Origin: DATNIB01 sp035604685
GTDB lineage: Bacteria > Actinomycetota > Acidimicrobiia > Acidimicrobiales > RAAP-2
Reading direction: 5' to 3'
Assembly: GCA_035604685.1 (NCBI GenBank)
Contig: DATNIB010000005.1
Location: 1 to 12,222 of the forward strand
DNA: 12,222 nt
How positions within the stretch are numbered: position 1 is the stretch's first letter; the number at the start of each line of letters is the position of its first letter. A program made the position numbers and the translations under genes. Under the pieces are notes generated by a model. That model did no database searches. It had not been told where the DNA came from and was given only the letters and a program-made list of their open reading frames with translations. Of this stretch, positions 5,677 through 12,222 are shown piece after piece.

Positions 5677-6635
5677 CTCGGCGGTCGGCGGTGACGTCGT
5701 CGGCCGGGCTCGGGCCGCGCTGGTGCCGCAGGGGACCCGTCGGCCTCGCCCACCAGCGCCAGGTAGGTCTCCTCGAGCGACCGGCCGGTGCGCAGCTCGG
5801 TGAGCTCGGCCTGCTGCGACGAGAGCCAGGTGGTCAGCTCGGTGACCGAGGGCGGGGTGGGTGCGTCGATGCGGTAGTGCCTGGGCTGCTCCTCGTGCAC
5901 CGGCGCCTCGAGCGCCGCCGACAGCGCAGCCGTGTCGATGGGCCGAGCCGTCGCGAAGCGCAGCACCGCCGCACCCCCTCCGGCGAGCGAGGCGGGGCTG
6001 CCGTCGGCGAGCACGCGCCCGGCGCGCACGATGACGACCCGATCGGCCAGCTGCTCCGCCTCGGCCAGCTCGTGCGTCGTGATGACGACGCAGGCGCCGC
6101 GCGAGCGCAGCTCCCGGATCACCGCGCGGATGGCGCCCCGGCCCTCCGGGTCGACGCCGGCCGTCGGCTCGTCGAGAAAGAGGACGTCGGGCCGCCCGAC
6201 GAGGGCCAGCGCCAACGACAACCGCTGCTGCTCGCCGCCCGAGAGGTGTCTCCAGGGGGTGGTCGCCACCGACGTCAGTGCGACGCGCTCGAGCAGGGCC
6301 ACCGGGTCCTCGGGGTCCGGGTAGTAGGCGGCGAAGAGCTGGAGGACGCGCCGGGGTCCGAGCGAGGGATAGACGCCGCCCCGCTGGAGCATGACCCCAA
6401 CGTGGGCGACGAGGGCGCGGTGGTCGGCCACCGGGTCGAGCCCGCGCACGCGCACGGTCCCCGAGTCGGGGCGGCGGTAGCCCTCCAGGCTCTCCACCGT
6501 CGAGGTCTTTCCCGCCCCGTTCGGCCCCACGAGGGCGACCACCTCGCCGTCGTCGGCGCTGAGCGAGAGCCGGTCGACCGCGGTCAGCGAGCCGTAGCGG
6601 ACGACCAGCTCGCGGCAGTCGACGGCGGGGGCCAT
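5673..6635 (-). CDS. ABC transporter ATP-binding protein (ABC-2 exporter type)
   Basis: A cytosolic ATPase of 320 residues that powers the adjacent permease. Seen in order: Walker A GPNGAGKTS (37-45), Q-loop Q84, signature LSGGEQQRLS (131-140), Walker B VLFLDEPTAGVDPEG (151-165), and the switch His188 in TTHELAEAEQLADRV. The C-terminal extension (about 225-320) is typical of drug- or lipid-exporter ATPases of the CcmA/NatA type and ends in a basic tail (GRRRHRRPPR). ATG 6635 gives the domain its normal N-terminus. An in-frame GTG at 6645-6647 overlaps the likely -10 and is less likely. It is the first gene of a two-gene operon and diverges from serS. Confidence 0.92.
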   Translation of the reverse strand: MAPAVDCRELVVRYGSLTAVDRLSLSADDGEVVALVGPNGAGKTSTVESLEGYRRPDSGTVRVRGLDPVADHRALVAHVGVMLQRGGVYPSLGPRRVLQLFAAYYPDPEDPVALLERVALTSVATTPWRHLSGGEQQRLSLALALVGRPDVLFLDEPTAGVDPEGRGAIRAVIRELRSRGACVVITTHELAEAEQLADRVVIVRAGRVLADGSPASLAGGGAAVLRFATARPIDTAALSAALEAPVHEEQPRHYRIDAPTPPSVTELTTWLSSQQAELTELRTGRSLEETYLALVGEADGSPAAPARPEPGRRRHRRPPR

Positions 6636-6645
6636 ATCGCCGAGC

Positions 6646-6651
6646 ACGCTA
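6646..6651 (-). promoter_or_regulatory. candidate -10 element for the ABC exporter operon
   Basis: TAGCGT on the minus strand matches TANNNT and ends 10 bases before ATG 6635. It would give a leader of only a few bases. It lies within the 67-base region shared with the divergent serS promoter. Confidence 0.35.
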
Positions 6652-6686
6652 CCGGGTGGCTCTCGGGTCCCTCGGCCCGAGACGGC

Positions 6687-6692
6687 TACCGT
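6687..6692 (+). promoter_or_regulatory. candidate -10 element for serS
   Basis: TACCGT matches TANNNT and ends 10 bases before ATG 6703, the same spacing as the divergent element for the ABC operon. GGAG (6699-6702) touches the ATG and is too close to act as a normal ribosome site, so a very short leader is likely. Confidence 0.38.
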
Positions 6693-6702
6693 TGATACGG
6701 AG

Positions 6703-8004
6703 ATGATCGACGTCCGACTTCTCCGCGAGGACCCCCAGGGCGTCACGGCCGCGCTCGCCCGGCGCGGGGTCGATCCGGCCGAGGTGGCGAGGGTCGCCGA
6801 GCTCGACGTGGTGGCGCGGGCCCTCCTCGGCACCCAAGAAGAATTCCGGGCGAGGGTGAAGGCGCTCTCGCGCGAGGTCGGGGACGCCCGGCGGGCGGGC
6901 GACGCCGACCGGGCGGACGAGCTGGCGGCCCAGAGCCGGGAGCTGGGCGATGCGGAGCGAGCGGCCGCACGTCAGACCGACGACGCCCAGGAGGCGCTGC
7001 GCCAGGCGTTGCTTAGCCTCCCGAACCTGCCGGCCGACGAAGCGCCCGACGGGGCCGGCGAGGACGACAACGTCGAGCTGCGACGGTGGTGGCCGGGCAT
7101 GGCCGCCGGCCAACCGGCGCCGGTGCCCGCCGAGCACCAGCGGGTGCCGCACTGGGAGGTCGGCGAGTCGCTCGGGATCCTGGACATGGAACGCGGCGCC
7201 CGGCTGGCGGGCTCCATGTTCCCGCTCTTTGCCGGCGCCGGGTCGCGGCTGCTGCGGGCGCTCAGCGCGTTCGCGCTCGACGCGCACGCCGATGCCTACG
7301 TGGAGATCCGCCCCCCGACGCTGGTGCTCACCGAGGCCATGACCGGCAGCGGCTACGGCAGCTTCGGCGACGAGGCGTACCACATCGAACGCGACGACCT
7401 CTGGGCTATCCCGACGGCGGAGATACCGCTCACGTCGCTGCGCCGGGGGGAGATCCTGGACGAGGGGGATCTCCCGCTTCGCTTCACCGCGGCCACGCCG
7501 TGCTTCCGTCGGGAGGCGGGGGCCGCGGGGCGCGACACGCGCGGGATGCTGCGGGTGCACGAGTTCGACAAGGTCGAACTGTTCGCGTACGCCACCCCCG
7601 AGCAGGCGGGGGCGGTCCACGCCGACGTCGTCGCGCGGGCGGAGGGACTGCTGCGGCAGCTCGGGTTCCACTACCGGGTGCTCGACCTTTGCGCCGGGGA
7701 TCTGGGGAAGGCGTCGGCGCGCACCTTTGACCTTGAGGTCTACGCGCCCGGGTGCGACCGCTGGCTCGAGGTGTCGTCGGTCAGCTGGTACCGGGACTAC
7801 CAGGCGCGGCGAGCCAACGTCCGCTACCGCCCCCGCGGTGGCGGTCCGCCGGTGCTCGTGCACACCGTCAACGGGTCGGCGCTGGCCTGGTCGCGCATCT
7901 GGGCGGCGCTCATCGAGACCGGGCGTCAGCCGGACGGGTCGGTGCGGCTACCGGACTGTCTCGGTCCCTACCTCGGCGGGGCGCTCACCATCGAGGCGCG
8001 CTGA
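6703..8004 (+). CDS. serS: seryl-tRNA synthetase (divergent class II SerRS)
   Basis: A 433-residue cytosolic enzyme that charges tRNA-Ser. Seen: an N-terminal coiled-coil tRNA-binding arm (about 1-105) beginning MIDVRLLREDPQGV; the linker LSLPNLPADEAPDG; the TAE serine-binding motif (T238-E240, IPTAEIPLTS); motif 2 TPCFRREAGAAGRDTRGMLR (265-284) followed by HEFDKVEL; and motif 3 region NGSALAWSRIWAALIETGRQ (390-409), with R398 in the expected place. It departs from the usual SerRS consensus at several points: GSGYGSF (216-222) where GTGQLPKF is common, VSSVSWYRDYQARR (357-370) where SSCSN-(F/C)TDxQARR is common, and WSR instead of VGR in motif 3. Catalytic Arg and Glu residues are kept, so it should be active. 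It is probably the housekeeping enzyme of a divergent lineage, though a second self-protective SerRS cannot be excluded. Confidence 0.93.
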   Translation: MIDVRLLREDPQGVTAALARRGVDPAEVARVAELDVVARALLGTQEEFRARVKALSREVGDARRAGDADRADELAAQSRELGDAERAAARQTDDAQEALRQALLSLPNLPADEAPDGAGEDDNVELRRWWPGMAAGQPAPVPAEHQRVPHWEVGESLGILDMERGARLAGSMFPLFAGAGSRLLRALSAFALDAHADAYVEIRPPTLVLTEAMTGSGYGSFGDEAYHIERDDLWAIPTAEIPLTSLRRGEILDEGDLPLRFTAATPCFRREAGAAGRDTRGMLRVHEFDKVELFAYATPEQAGAVHADVVARAEGLLRQLGFHYRVLDLCAGDLGKASARTFDLEVYAPGCDRWLEVSSVSWYRDYQARRANVRYRPRGGGPPVLVHTVNGSALAWSRIWAALIETGRQPDGSVRLPDCLGPYLGGALTIEAR

Positions 8005-8033
8005 GCGCACCGCGCGACAGGGCGCGAGCTCAG
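8001..8033. terminator. hairpin spanning the serS and regX3 stop codons
   Basis: CTGAGC (8001-8006) and GCTCAG (8028-8033) pair perfectly across the 25-base gap between two convergent genes, and the stem includes both stop codons. The position suits a shared bidirectional terminator. There is no T-run, so the call is tentative. Confidence 0.35.
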
Positions 8034-8773
8034 CGGCTCGGGTCGACGAAGCGGTAGCCGACGCCGCGCACCGTGGTGATGAGCACCGGCTCGGAGGGAT
8101 CCTCCTCCACCCGGGATCGGAGCCGCTTGATGTGGACGTCGAGTGTCTTCGTGTCGCCGATGTAGTCGCTGCCCCAGATGCGGTCGATGAGCACGTCGCG
8201 GGTGAGCACCCGCCCCGCGTTCTCGACCAGCAGATGCAGCAGCTCGAACTCCTTGCGACGCAGGTGGACCTCCTCACCGCGGACGAACACCCGGCGCTGC
8301 TCGGTGTCGACGCGCACCTCGCCCGCTTCGATCGTGGCCACGCCGGCTCCACCGGCGTCTCCTGAACGTGCCGTGTGGTTGGAGCGACGCAGGACCGCCC
8401 GCATGCGCGCCACCAGCTCGCGCAGCCGGTAGGGCTTGGTGACGTAGTCGTCGGCCCCCACCTCGAGCGCGACCACCGTGTCGATCTCGGCTCCCTTGGC
8501 CGTGACCATGATGATGGGCACCGAGGACGTGGCACGGATCGAGCGGCAGACGTCGATCCCCGAGATCTTGGGCAGCATGAGATCGAGCAGGACCAGGTCT
8601 GGCGGGGACTCCTCGAAGAGGCGGAGGGCCTCGCTCCCGTCACGGGCCACCGTCACCTTGAACCCCTCGTGGCTCAGGCCGATGACCAGCGCATCGAGGA
8701 ACGACTCCTCGTCTTCGGCGATCAGGACGTTGACCGGTCGTTCCGGGCCGCGTCGGCTCCGGGCGTCGATCAC
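8030..8773 (-). CDS. regX3: RegX3-type response regulator (OmpR/PhoB family)
   Basis: A 247-residue DNA-binding response regulator. The receiver domain (about 14-131) carries the acidic pair E20-D21, phospho-acceptor D64 in LLDLMLP, switch T91 and K113 in the TKPYRLREL segment. The winged helix (about 148-243) has GRVLTRDVLIDRIWGSDYIG and TKTLDVHIKRLRS, close to what I recall of mycobacterial RegX3. It starts at GTG 8773, overlapping the kinase stop as GTGA (8770-8773), so the pair is translationally coupled with the kinase gene first, the senX3-regX3 order. In mycobacteria this pair senses phosphate limitation and activates pst, phoA and oxidase-related genes. No phosphate genes lie in this window, so the signal here is inferred from family only. 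Convergent with serS. Confidence 0.93.
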   Translation of the reverse strand: MIDARSRRGPERPVNVLIAEDEESFLDALVIGLSHEGFKVTVARDGSEALRLFEESPPDLVLLDLMLPKISGIDVCRSIRATSSVPIIMVTAKGAEIDTVVALEVGADDYVTKPYRLRELVARMRAVLRRSNHTARSGDAGGAGVATIEAGEVRVDTEQRRVFVRGEEVHLRRKEFELLHLLVENAGRVLTRDVLIDRIWGSDYIGDTKTLDVHIKRLRSRVEEDPSEPVLITTVRGVGYRFVDPSR

Positions 8774-10440
8774 GAGAGCCGGTCGGGTTGAAGGGGGAGC
8801 ACCAGGGTGAAGGTCGAGCCCTCGCCCTCCCGGGACTCCACCTCGATGCGACCCTGGTGGTTGTTGGCCACGTGGCGCACGATCGAGAGCCCGAGTCCGG
8901 TGCCGCCGGTGTTGCGGCTGCGGCCGTGGTCAACGCGGTAGAAGCGCTCAAAGATCCGTTCGAGGTCGCGCGCGGGGATGCCGGTGCCGTGGTCGGTCAC
9001 GGCGATCCGCACCACATCGCGCTCGAAGGGCGCTTCGTCGCCGGACCCGGACTCGGGCGCGGCGGTCGGGAAGGGGGGCACCGGCGGCATCGACGCGGTG
9101 GTGGGGCCGGTCGTCTCGCTCGACCCGAAGAAGATCTCGGGGGGGAGCGGAGGGTCGGACCGGGGGCCCGGACCGTCACCGGGCGCAACGGCCAGCGCCT
9201 GGGGGTAGAGGGGTGGGGCCTGCCCCGCCTGCACGACCTGGTTGGCGTAGGGCACGCCCGACGGTCGCCCCGCGCCGGAGGGAGCCGTCCCTTGGGAGAG
9301 CAGCGAGGTGACGGCCGGATGGGTGTTGGAGGTGATCGGCCCGAGCGCGGTGCCGCCGGGTTCTTCAACCCGGAAGGCGTCCGCACTCGGTGGTTCGGCC
9401 GGCTCGCGGGTGACGGTGCCGGTGACCGTCACCGTGCTCTCGTCGTAGGAGTAGGTGATGGCGTTCTCGAGTAGGGCGGCCATGGCGGAGACGAGCTGGC
9501 GGCGGTCGCCCACCACCGCCACCGGCGGCTCGGGCTCGTAGAGGACCACCGCGATGGAGCGCTGGTCGGCGGCGGCTCGCACCCGCTCGACCGCCTCGGC
9601 CATCACGAGGTTGACGAGCACCGGTTCGCGCGGGGGGGTCGCCTCGGACTCGATGCGACTGAGGTCCAAGAGGTCGTCGATGATCCGGCTGACGCGGAAG
9701 GCCTCGGTGTGGATCCGGCTGGCCAGGCGCTGGGCCACCTCGCCGTCGGGCTCGGCCACCAGCGTCTCGGCCAGCAGGCCGAGCGCGCCCATCGGGGTCT
9801 TCAGCTCGTGGCTCACGTTGGCCACGAAGTCCCGGCGCACCTCCTCCAGCCGCCGCCGCTCCGAGACGTCCTCGATCATGGCGATGACCCCGAGCGACCG
9901 ACGCCCGTCGTCGATCAGCAGCGCCCGCACCGAGAGGGTGCGGCGCGGGGGGCCGTACAGGTCCAGCGTCCGCTCGGCCGTGCCGCCGTGCCAGGCGTCC
10001 TCCAGCAGCTCGGTGACCGCGTGGGCGGCCAGGGCGTCACCGTGGCGGCTGGTCATGAGCGCGTTCGCAGGCGTGTTGCGGTAGACCACCTTGCCCGTCT
10101 CGTCGCAGAGGACGACCCCTTGGGGCAGGGCGTCGAGAGACCGCCGGAGGCGGATGGCGTCGGAGCTGGCTTCGGCCACCGCCTCCGCCGCGGCGCCCGT
10201 GACCTGCTCCAGGTAGGAGAGGGCGCTCTCGATGCTGCCCTCCTCGGCCGGAGGATTGAGGCCGAGCCTCGAGCCGAGCGCCGTCAACCGCTGGGTGAGG
10301 GCCACCCGTCCGGCACGTCGCACCACCGTGGCCGTGATGACGATGGCGAGCACCAGGATCACGGCAGCCGCGGCGTAGGCCGCAGGTGCGGGAAGCCCAG
10401 CCACGCGGGTCGATGCCAACAACGTGGGCGAGGGCGTCAC
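8770..10440 (-). CDS. senX3: SenX3-type membrane sensor histidine kinase with Pro-rich insert
   Basis: A 556-residue kinase, partner of the adjacent RegX3-type regulator. Order: a membrane helix (about 22-41), a short coiled segment, a PAS-like domain (about 100-195, SLDALPQGVVLCDETGKVVY), and the HisKA dimerisation helix with phospho-His211 in NVSHELKTPMGAL. HATPase_c follows, with N326 in LLENAITYS, D483 in DHGTGIP, the F-box IFERFYRVD and GGTGLGLSIV. A Pro/Ser/Gly-rich stretch of about 130 residues (roughly 344-472, bases 9025-9411) separates the N-box strand from the next HATPase strand, where homologues have only a short turn. Frame and coding bias continue through it. Start chosen at GTG 10440, shortly before the membrane helix; longer in-frame starts up to 10614 would add low-complexity Arg/Pro sequence. 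CATGCT (10447-10452, minus strand), 6 bases before the GTG, is a poor -10 candidate. The second N-terminal helix of classical SenX3 is not evident. Confidence 0.92.
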   Translation of the reverse strand: MTPSPTLLASTRVAGLPAPAAYAAAAVILVLAIVITATVVRRAGRVALTQRLTALGSRLGLNPPAEEGSIESALSYLEQVTGAAAEAVAEASSDAIRLRRSLDALPQGVVLCDETGKVVYRNTPANALMTSRHGDALAAHAVTELLEDAWHGGTAERTLDLYGPPRRTLSVRALLIDDGRRSLGVIAMIEDVSERRRLEEVRRDFVANVSHELKTPMGALGLLAETLVAEPDGEVAQRLASRIHTEAFRVSRIIDDLLDLSRIESEATPPREPVLVNLVMAEAVERVRAAADQRSIAVVLYEPEPPVAVVGDRRQLVSAMAALLENAITYSYDESTVTVTGTVTREPAEPPSADAFRVEEPGGTALGPITSNTHPAVTSLLSQGTAPSGAGRPSGVPYANQVVQAGQAPPLYPQALAVAPGDGPGPRSDPPLPPEIFFGSSETTGPTTASMPPVPPFPTAAPESGSGDEAPFERDVVRIAVTDHGTGIPARDLERIFERFYRVDHGRSRNTGGTGLGLSIVRHVANNHQGRIEVESREGEGSTFTLVLPLQPDRLS

Positions 10441-10548
10441 GGCACCAGCATGGCAAAGGCGAGCGCGCCCAGCGAACGGCCGCGCGGCGGCGGGGAGGGG
10501 CCGGCGAAAGGGGGCTCTGCGGGCGCGGTGGCGAACGGCCCGGGATCG

Positions 10549-10581
10549 GGCCGGCGGTGGCGAGCCGGTGGCCGGCGGTGG
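10549..10581. repeat. 12-bp direct repeat in the kinase upstream region
   Basis: GGCCGGCGGTGG occurs at 10549-10560 and again at 10570-10581, a 21-base period (two helical turns). A hairpin CGGCCCG-GGAT-CGGGCCG (10536-10553) overlaps the first copy. Together they occupy the G+C-rich part of the 269-base gap between the kinase start (10440) and the next gene. They may be regulatory for the kinase or simply low-complexity G+C-rich DNA. Confidence 0.35.
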
Positions 10582-10614
10582 ACGGTCTGCTCGGGACGCT
10601 TGCTGGGAGAACAA

Positions 10615-10639
10615 TGAAATATCATGAAAGATATTGAAA
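10615..10639. promoter_or_regulatory. candidate operator: palindrome plus three TGAAA repeats
   Basis: AATATC (10618-10623) and GATATT (10630-10635) form a perfect inverted repeat with a six-base spacer. Overlaid on it, TGAAA occurs at 10615-10619, 10625-10629 and 10635-10639, exactly 10 bases apart. This A+T-rich block is striking against the surrounding very G+C-rich DNA. It overlaps the -35 hexamer of the following promoter, so a bound protein could block or recruit RNA polymerase at the conjugation-gene promoter. No regulator gene is visible within the window. Confidence 0.55.
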
Positions 10640-10662
10640 CGGGGAATGCCGCGCCGTAGAGT
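10634..10662 (+). promoter_or_regulatory. sigma-70-like promoter of the conjugation genes
   Basis: TTGAAA (10634-10639, five of six bases of TTGACA) and TAGAGT (10657-10662, TANNNT) are separated by 17 bases, the optimum. Transcription would start near 10669, leaving a leader of about 40 bases that carries AGAGAGG (10696-10702) seven bases before ATG 10710. This is the best promoter in the window by sequence. Confidence 0.6.
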
Positions 10663-10709
10663 GCACCTCCCGGTCGAGTCTCCGATCCGGCCAAGAGAGA
10701 GGTGCGCAG

Positions 10710-11006
10710 ATGCCCCTGCCCATCTGGTTGGCGAACGTCACCCTCACGCCGGACCCGTCGCAACTGCCGGGCGGTGGCACGCTTCAACAGCTGACCAACG
10801 GGATCGGGGGGTGGGCGCTGATCTTGGCCCTGGTGGGCCTCGTCATTGGCGCCGCCGCCTGGGCGCTGGGTGCCCACTCGCAGAACTACCACCAGTCCTT
10901 CGTCGGTCGCCGGGCCGTTCTCGTGTCCGGACTCGCCGCGCTCCTGATCGGCGCCGCGCCCACACTGATCAACTTCTTCTTCGGCGCCGGCACCGGCCTG
11001 CACTGA
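10710..11006 (+). CDS. small two-helix membrane protein, DUF6112-like (conjugation cluster)
   Basis: A 98-residue protein with two hydrophobic helices (about 34-53 and 69-91) joined by a short polar loop, WALGAHSQNYHQSFVGRR (51-68). The pattern of a GG-x-LQQL-N-G-GWAL start, a helix ending GAAAWALG-HSQNY, then VGRRAVLVSGLAALLIGAAP and a final INFFF resembles, from memory, the DUF6112 family of actinobacterial integrative and conjugative elements. Size and two-helix form recall VirB2/TrbC-like pilin subunits, but that homology is not shown by sequence alone. ATG 10710 is supported by AGAGAGG seven bases upstream. It is followed after 15 bases by the TrbL/VirB6-like gene, presumably in one operon. 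Confidence 0.8.
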   Translation: MPLPIWLANVTLTPDPSQLPGGGTLQQLTNGIGGWALILALVGLVIGAAAWALGAHSQNYHQSFVGRRAVLVSGLAALLIGAAPTLINFFFGAGTGLH

Positions 11007-11021
11007 CCGCCCGGACGCGCC

Positions 11022-12222
11022 GTGATCACCTCAGCCCTTCCCTTCGTGCCGTCCCCCGTCTGTCCGGTCCTCGGACCGCTGAGCACCGTCTGCGTCGCGG
11101 CCAACGGGATCGGGTCGACGGTCGTCAGTGCGGGGGCGAACGACGTGCTGTCCGCGTTCTCCAACTGGGTCGTCGGCGGCGCCACCTGGCTGCTGGACCA
11201 GATCGGCGGGGTACTCACCTCGACCACGTCCGTCGATCTCGGCGCGTCCTGGTTCGGCGACCACTACCGCCTCATGGCCGGTCTGGCCGCGGTCGTGGTC
11301 CTCCCGCTCCTCCTCGGCTCCGTGCTCCAGGCGATCTATCGCCAGAACGCGGGCGCCCTCGTACGATCTGCGCTCGTCCAGCTCCCCTTGGCGCTCCTCC
11401 TCACGGCGGTCGCCGTCCAACTGGTGCAGCTGTCCCTCGGCGCGACCGACGCGCTCAGCTCCGCGGTGTCGGCCGGCACCGGAGCCAATCTGCAGGCGGC
11501 GCTGTCGAACCTGGCCAACGTGCTGGGCGCCCTGGCCGCATCGGGCGACGCCGCCGTACCGGCCTTCATCGTCCTCCTCGGCGCGTTGCTCGTCGTGGCC
11601 GGGTCCCTGTTGCTCTGGGTCGAGCTGCTGGTACGGGCGGCGGCCGTCTACGCCGCGGTGCTGTTCCTGCCGCTGGCGCTCGCCAGTCTGGTCTGGCCCG
11701 CGGTCGCCCACTGGTGTCGCCGGCTGGTGGACACGCTGATCGCGGTCGTCCTGTCCAAGTTCGTGATCGTCGCCATCCTCTCGCTGGCCGTCAGCGCGGT
11801 GGGCGCCGGATCTGGCACATCGCTGGCGTCGGTCCTGGCCGGCGCGGCGCTCCTCCTCCTGGCGGGGTTCAGCCCCTTCACGCTGCTCCGGCTCATCCCG
11901 ATGATCGAAGCCGGGGCGGTCGGCCACCTGGAGGGAACCCGACACCGCGTCCAGCAGGCCTTCGGGTCGCTGCCGCGGTCCGCCGCCTCGTTCGCGTTGG
12001 CGAGGCTCGCGCCGATGCCGGCGCTCGGCGCCGCCGGGACCGGGATCGAGACCGCACTGGAGGCACCGGGCGGCGTGGAGCAGCTGGCTGCGCCGTCGGC
12101 CCTGGCGCAATCGTCGGTCGGGTCGGCCGGCCCCCGACCCGGCGGCTCGGCGGTCGTCGAGCAGGACTCGCTTCCCTCCGAGGTCGGCGGGATCCCCGTG
12201 TGGCGGGGCGAGCCGAGCGGCC
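11022..12222 (+). CDS. TrbL/VirB6-like conjugal transfer membrane protein (partial, 3' end outside window)
   Basis: The reading frame is open from GTG 11022 to the window end, giving 400 codons with no stop. It begins MITSALPFVPSPVCPVLGPL and has about six membrane segments (86-106, 118-139, 181-200, 203-224, 238-260, 268-290). A hydrophilic, Ala/Gly/Ser/Pro-rich C-terminal part starts near 300 and is still open at the edge. The segments AAVLFLPLALASLVWPAV (211-228) and LIAVVLSKFVIVAILSLAV (239-257) are the kind of conserved helices seen in TrbL/VirB6 proteins of actinobacterial conjugative elements. In type IV secretion such proteins line the inner-membrane channel. No clear ribosome site precedes the GTG; being only 15 bases after the upstream stop it is probably coupled. 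Function is inferred from topology and neighbour. Confidence 0.78.
   Translation, partial: MITSALPFVPSPVCPVLGPLSTVCVAANGIGSTVVSAGANDVLSAFSNWVVGGATWLLDQIGGVLTSTTSVDLGASWFGDHYRLMAGLAAVVVLPLLLGSVLQAIYRQNAGALVRSALVQLPLALLLTAVAVQLVQLSLGATDALSSAVSAGTGANLQAALSNLANVLGALAASGDAAVPAFIVLLGALLVVAGSLLLWVELLVRAAAVYAAVLFLPLALASLVWPAVAHWCRRLVDTLIAVVLSKFVIVAILSLAVSAVGAGSGTSLASVLAGAALLLLAGFSPFTLLRLIPMIEAGAVGHLEGTRHRVQQAFGSLPRSAASFALARLAPMPALGAAGTGIETALEAPGGVEQLAAPSALAQSSVGSAGPRPGGSAVVEQDSLPSEVGGIPVWRGEPSG

Noticed and set aside
5691..6695. Plus-strand open frame of 334 codons opposite the ABC ATPase
   Set aside because: The ATPase frame has all Walker and signature motifs; the opposite frame is low-complexity and unrelated to any family I recognise.
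6649..7863. Minus-strand open frame of 404 codons opposite serS
   Set aside because: serS motifs are unambiguous on the plus strand; this frame is an antisense shadow of G+C-rich coding DNA.
9025..9411. Kinase insert as a frameshift artefact or a separate mobile element
   Set aside because: The frame stays open and in register on both sides, composition matches the host, and no terminal repeats or target duplication are visible.
11031..12110. Minus-strand open frame of 359 codons opposite the TrbL-like gene
   Set aside because: Highly charged, repetitive Arg/Gln/Glu composition typical of an antisense shadow; the plus-strand frame has a clear membrane-protein pattern and a preceding operon partner.

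Overview
The window is high-G+C bacterial DNA, most likely from an actinobacterium (Actinomycetota). The evidence is the G+C-rich coding with GTG/TTG starts, several start codons placed just behind TANNNT -10 elements (the leaderless or short-leader style of this phylum), a SenX3-RegX3-type two-component pair, actinobacterial-style heme A and heme O synthases, and a conjugation gene pair of the DUF6112/TrbL kind. The unusual SerRS and the overall mix would fit an early-branching class such as Acidimicrobiia, but that placement is only a guess.

Left region (1-2195). Three small accessory-type metabolic genes: an alpha/beta hydrolase (32-748, minus), a divergent cupin (907-1422, plus) and a carboxymuconolactone-decarboxylase-family protein (1490-2113, minus) convergent with the cupin. 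Lines I sampled here are about 57-60% G+C, against about 70-78% in sampled lines further right. The region lies directly downstream of the 3' end of a tRNA-Glu gene (2196-2268, minus), the classic edge of an integrated island. Bases 1-31 hold nothing I can identify.

Central region (2254-6635). A heme/cytochrome-assembly block. ctaA (heme A synthase, minus) and ctaB (heme O synthase, plus) diverge from a 105-base intergenic region with two GTG starts that look leaderless. ctaB overlaps a membrane-anchored thioredoxin-like (TlpA/ResA-type) gene by four bases. Head-on to it is a two-gene ABC-2 exporter (ATPase, then permease; ATGA overlap). CtaB makes heme O from protoheme, CtaA oxidises heme O to heme A for aa3-type cytochrome oxidase, and the thioredoxin-like protein could reduce Cys residues of oxidase or cytochrome c partners outside the membrane. 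The last codons and stop of ctaA lie inside the 5' part of the co-directional tRNA-Glu gene.

Right-central region (6703-10440). serS (seryl-tRNA synthetase), divergent from the ABC genes, and then, convergent with serS, a senX3-regX3 operon on the minus strand (kinase first, GTGA overlap). The kinase carries a Pro-rich insert of about 130 residues inside its ATP-binding domain.

Right edge (10441-12222). A 269-base non-coding interval with GC-rich repeats, then a good sigma-70-like promoter whose -35 overlaps a compact palindrome/direct-repeat element. It drives a small two-helix membrane protein (DUF6112-like) and a multi-spanning TrbL/VirB6-like protein that runs off the window. This looks like the first part of a conjugation or type IV secretion gene cluster. 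I saw no CRISPR array, insertion sequence or recombinase gene in the window.
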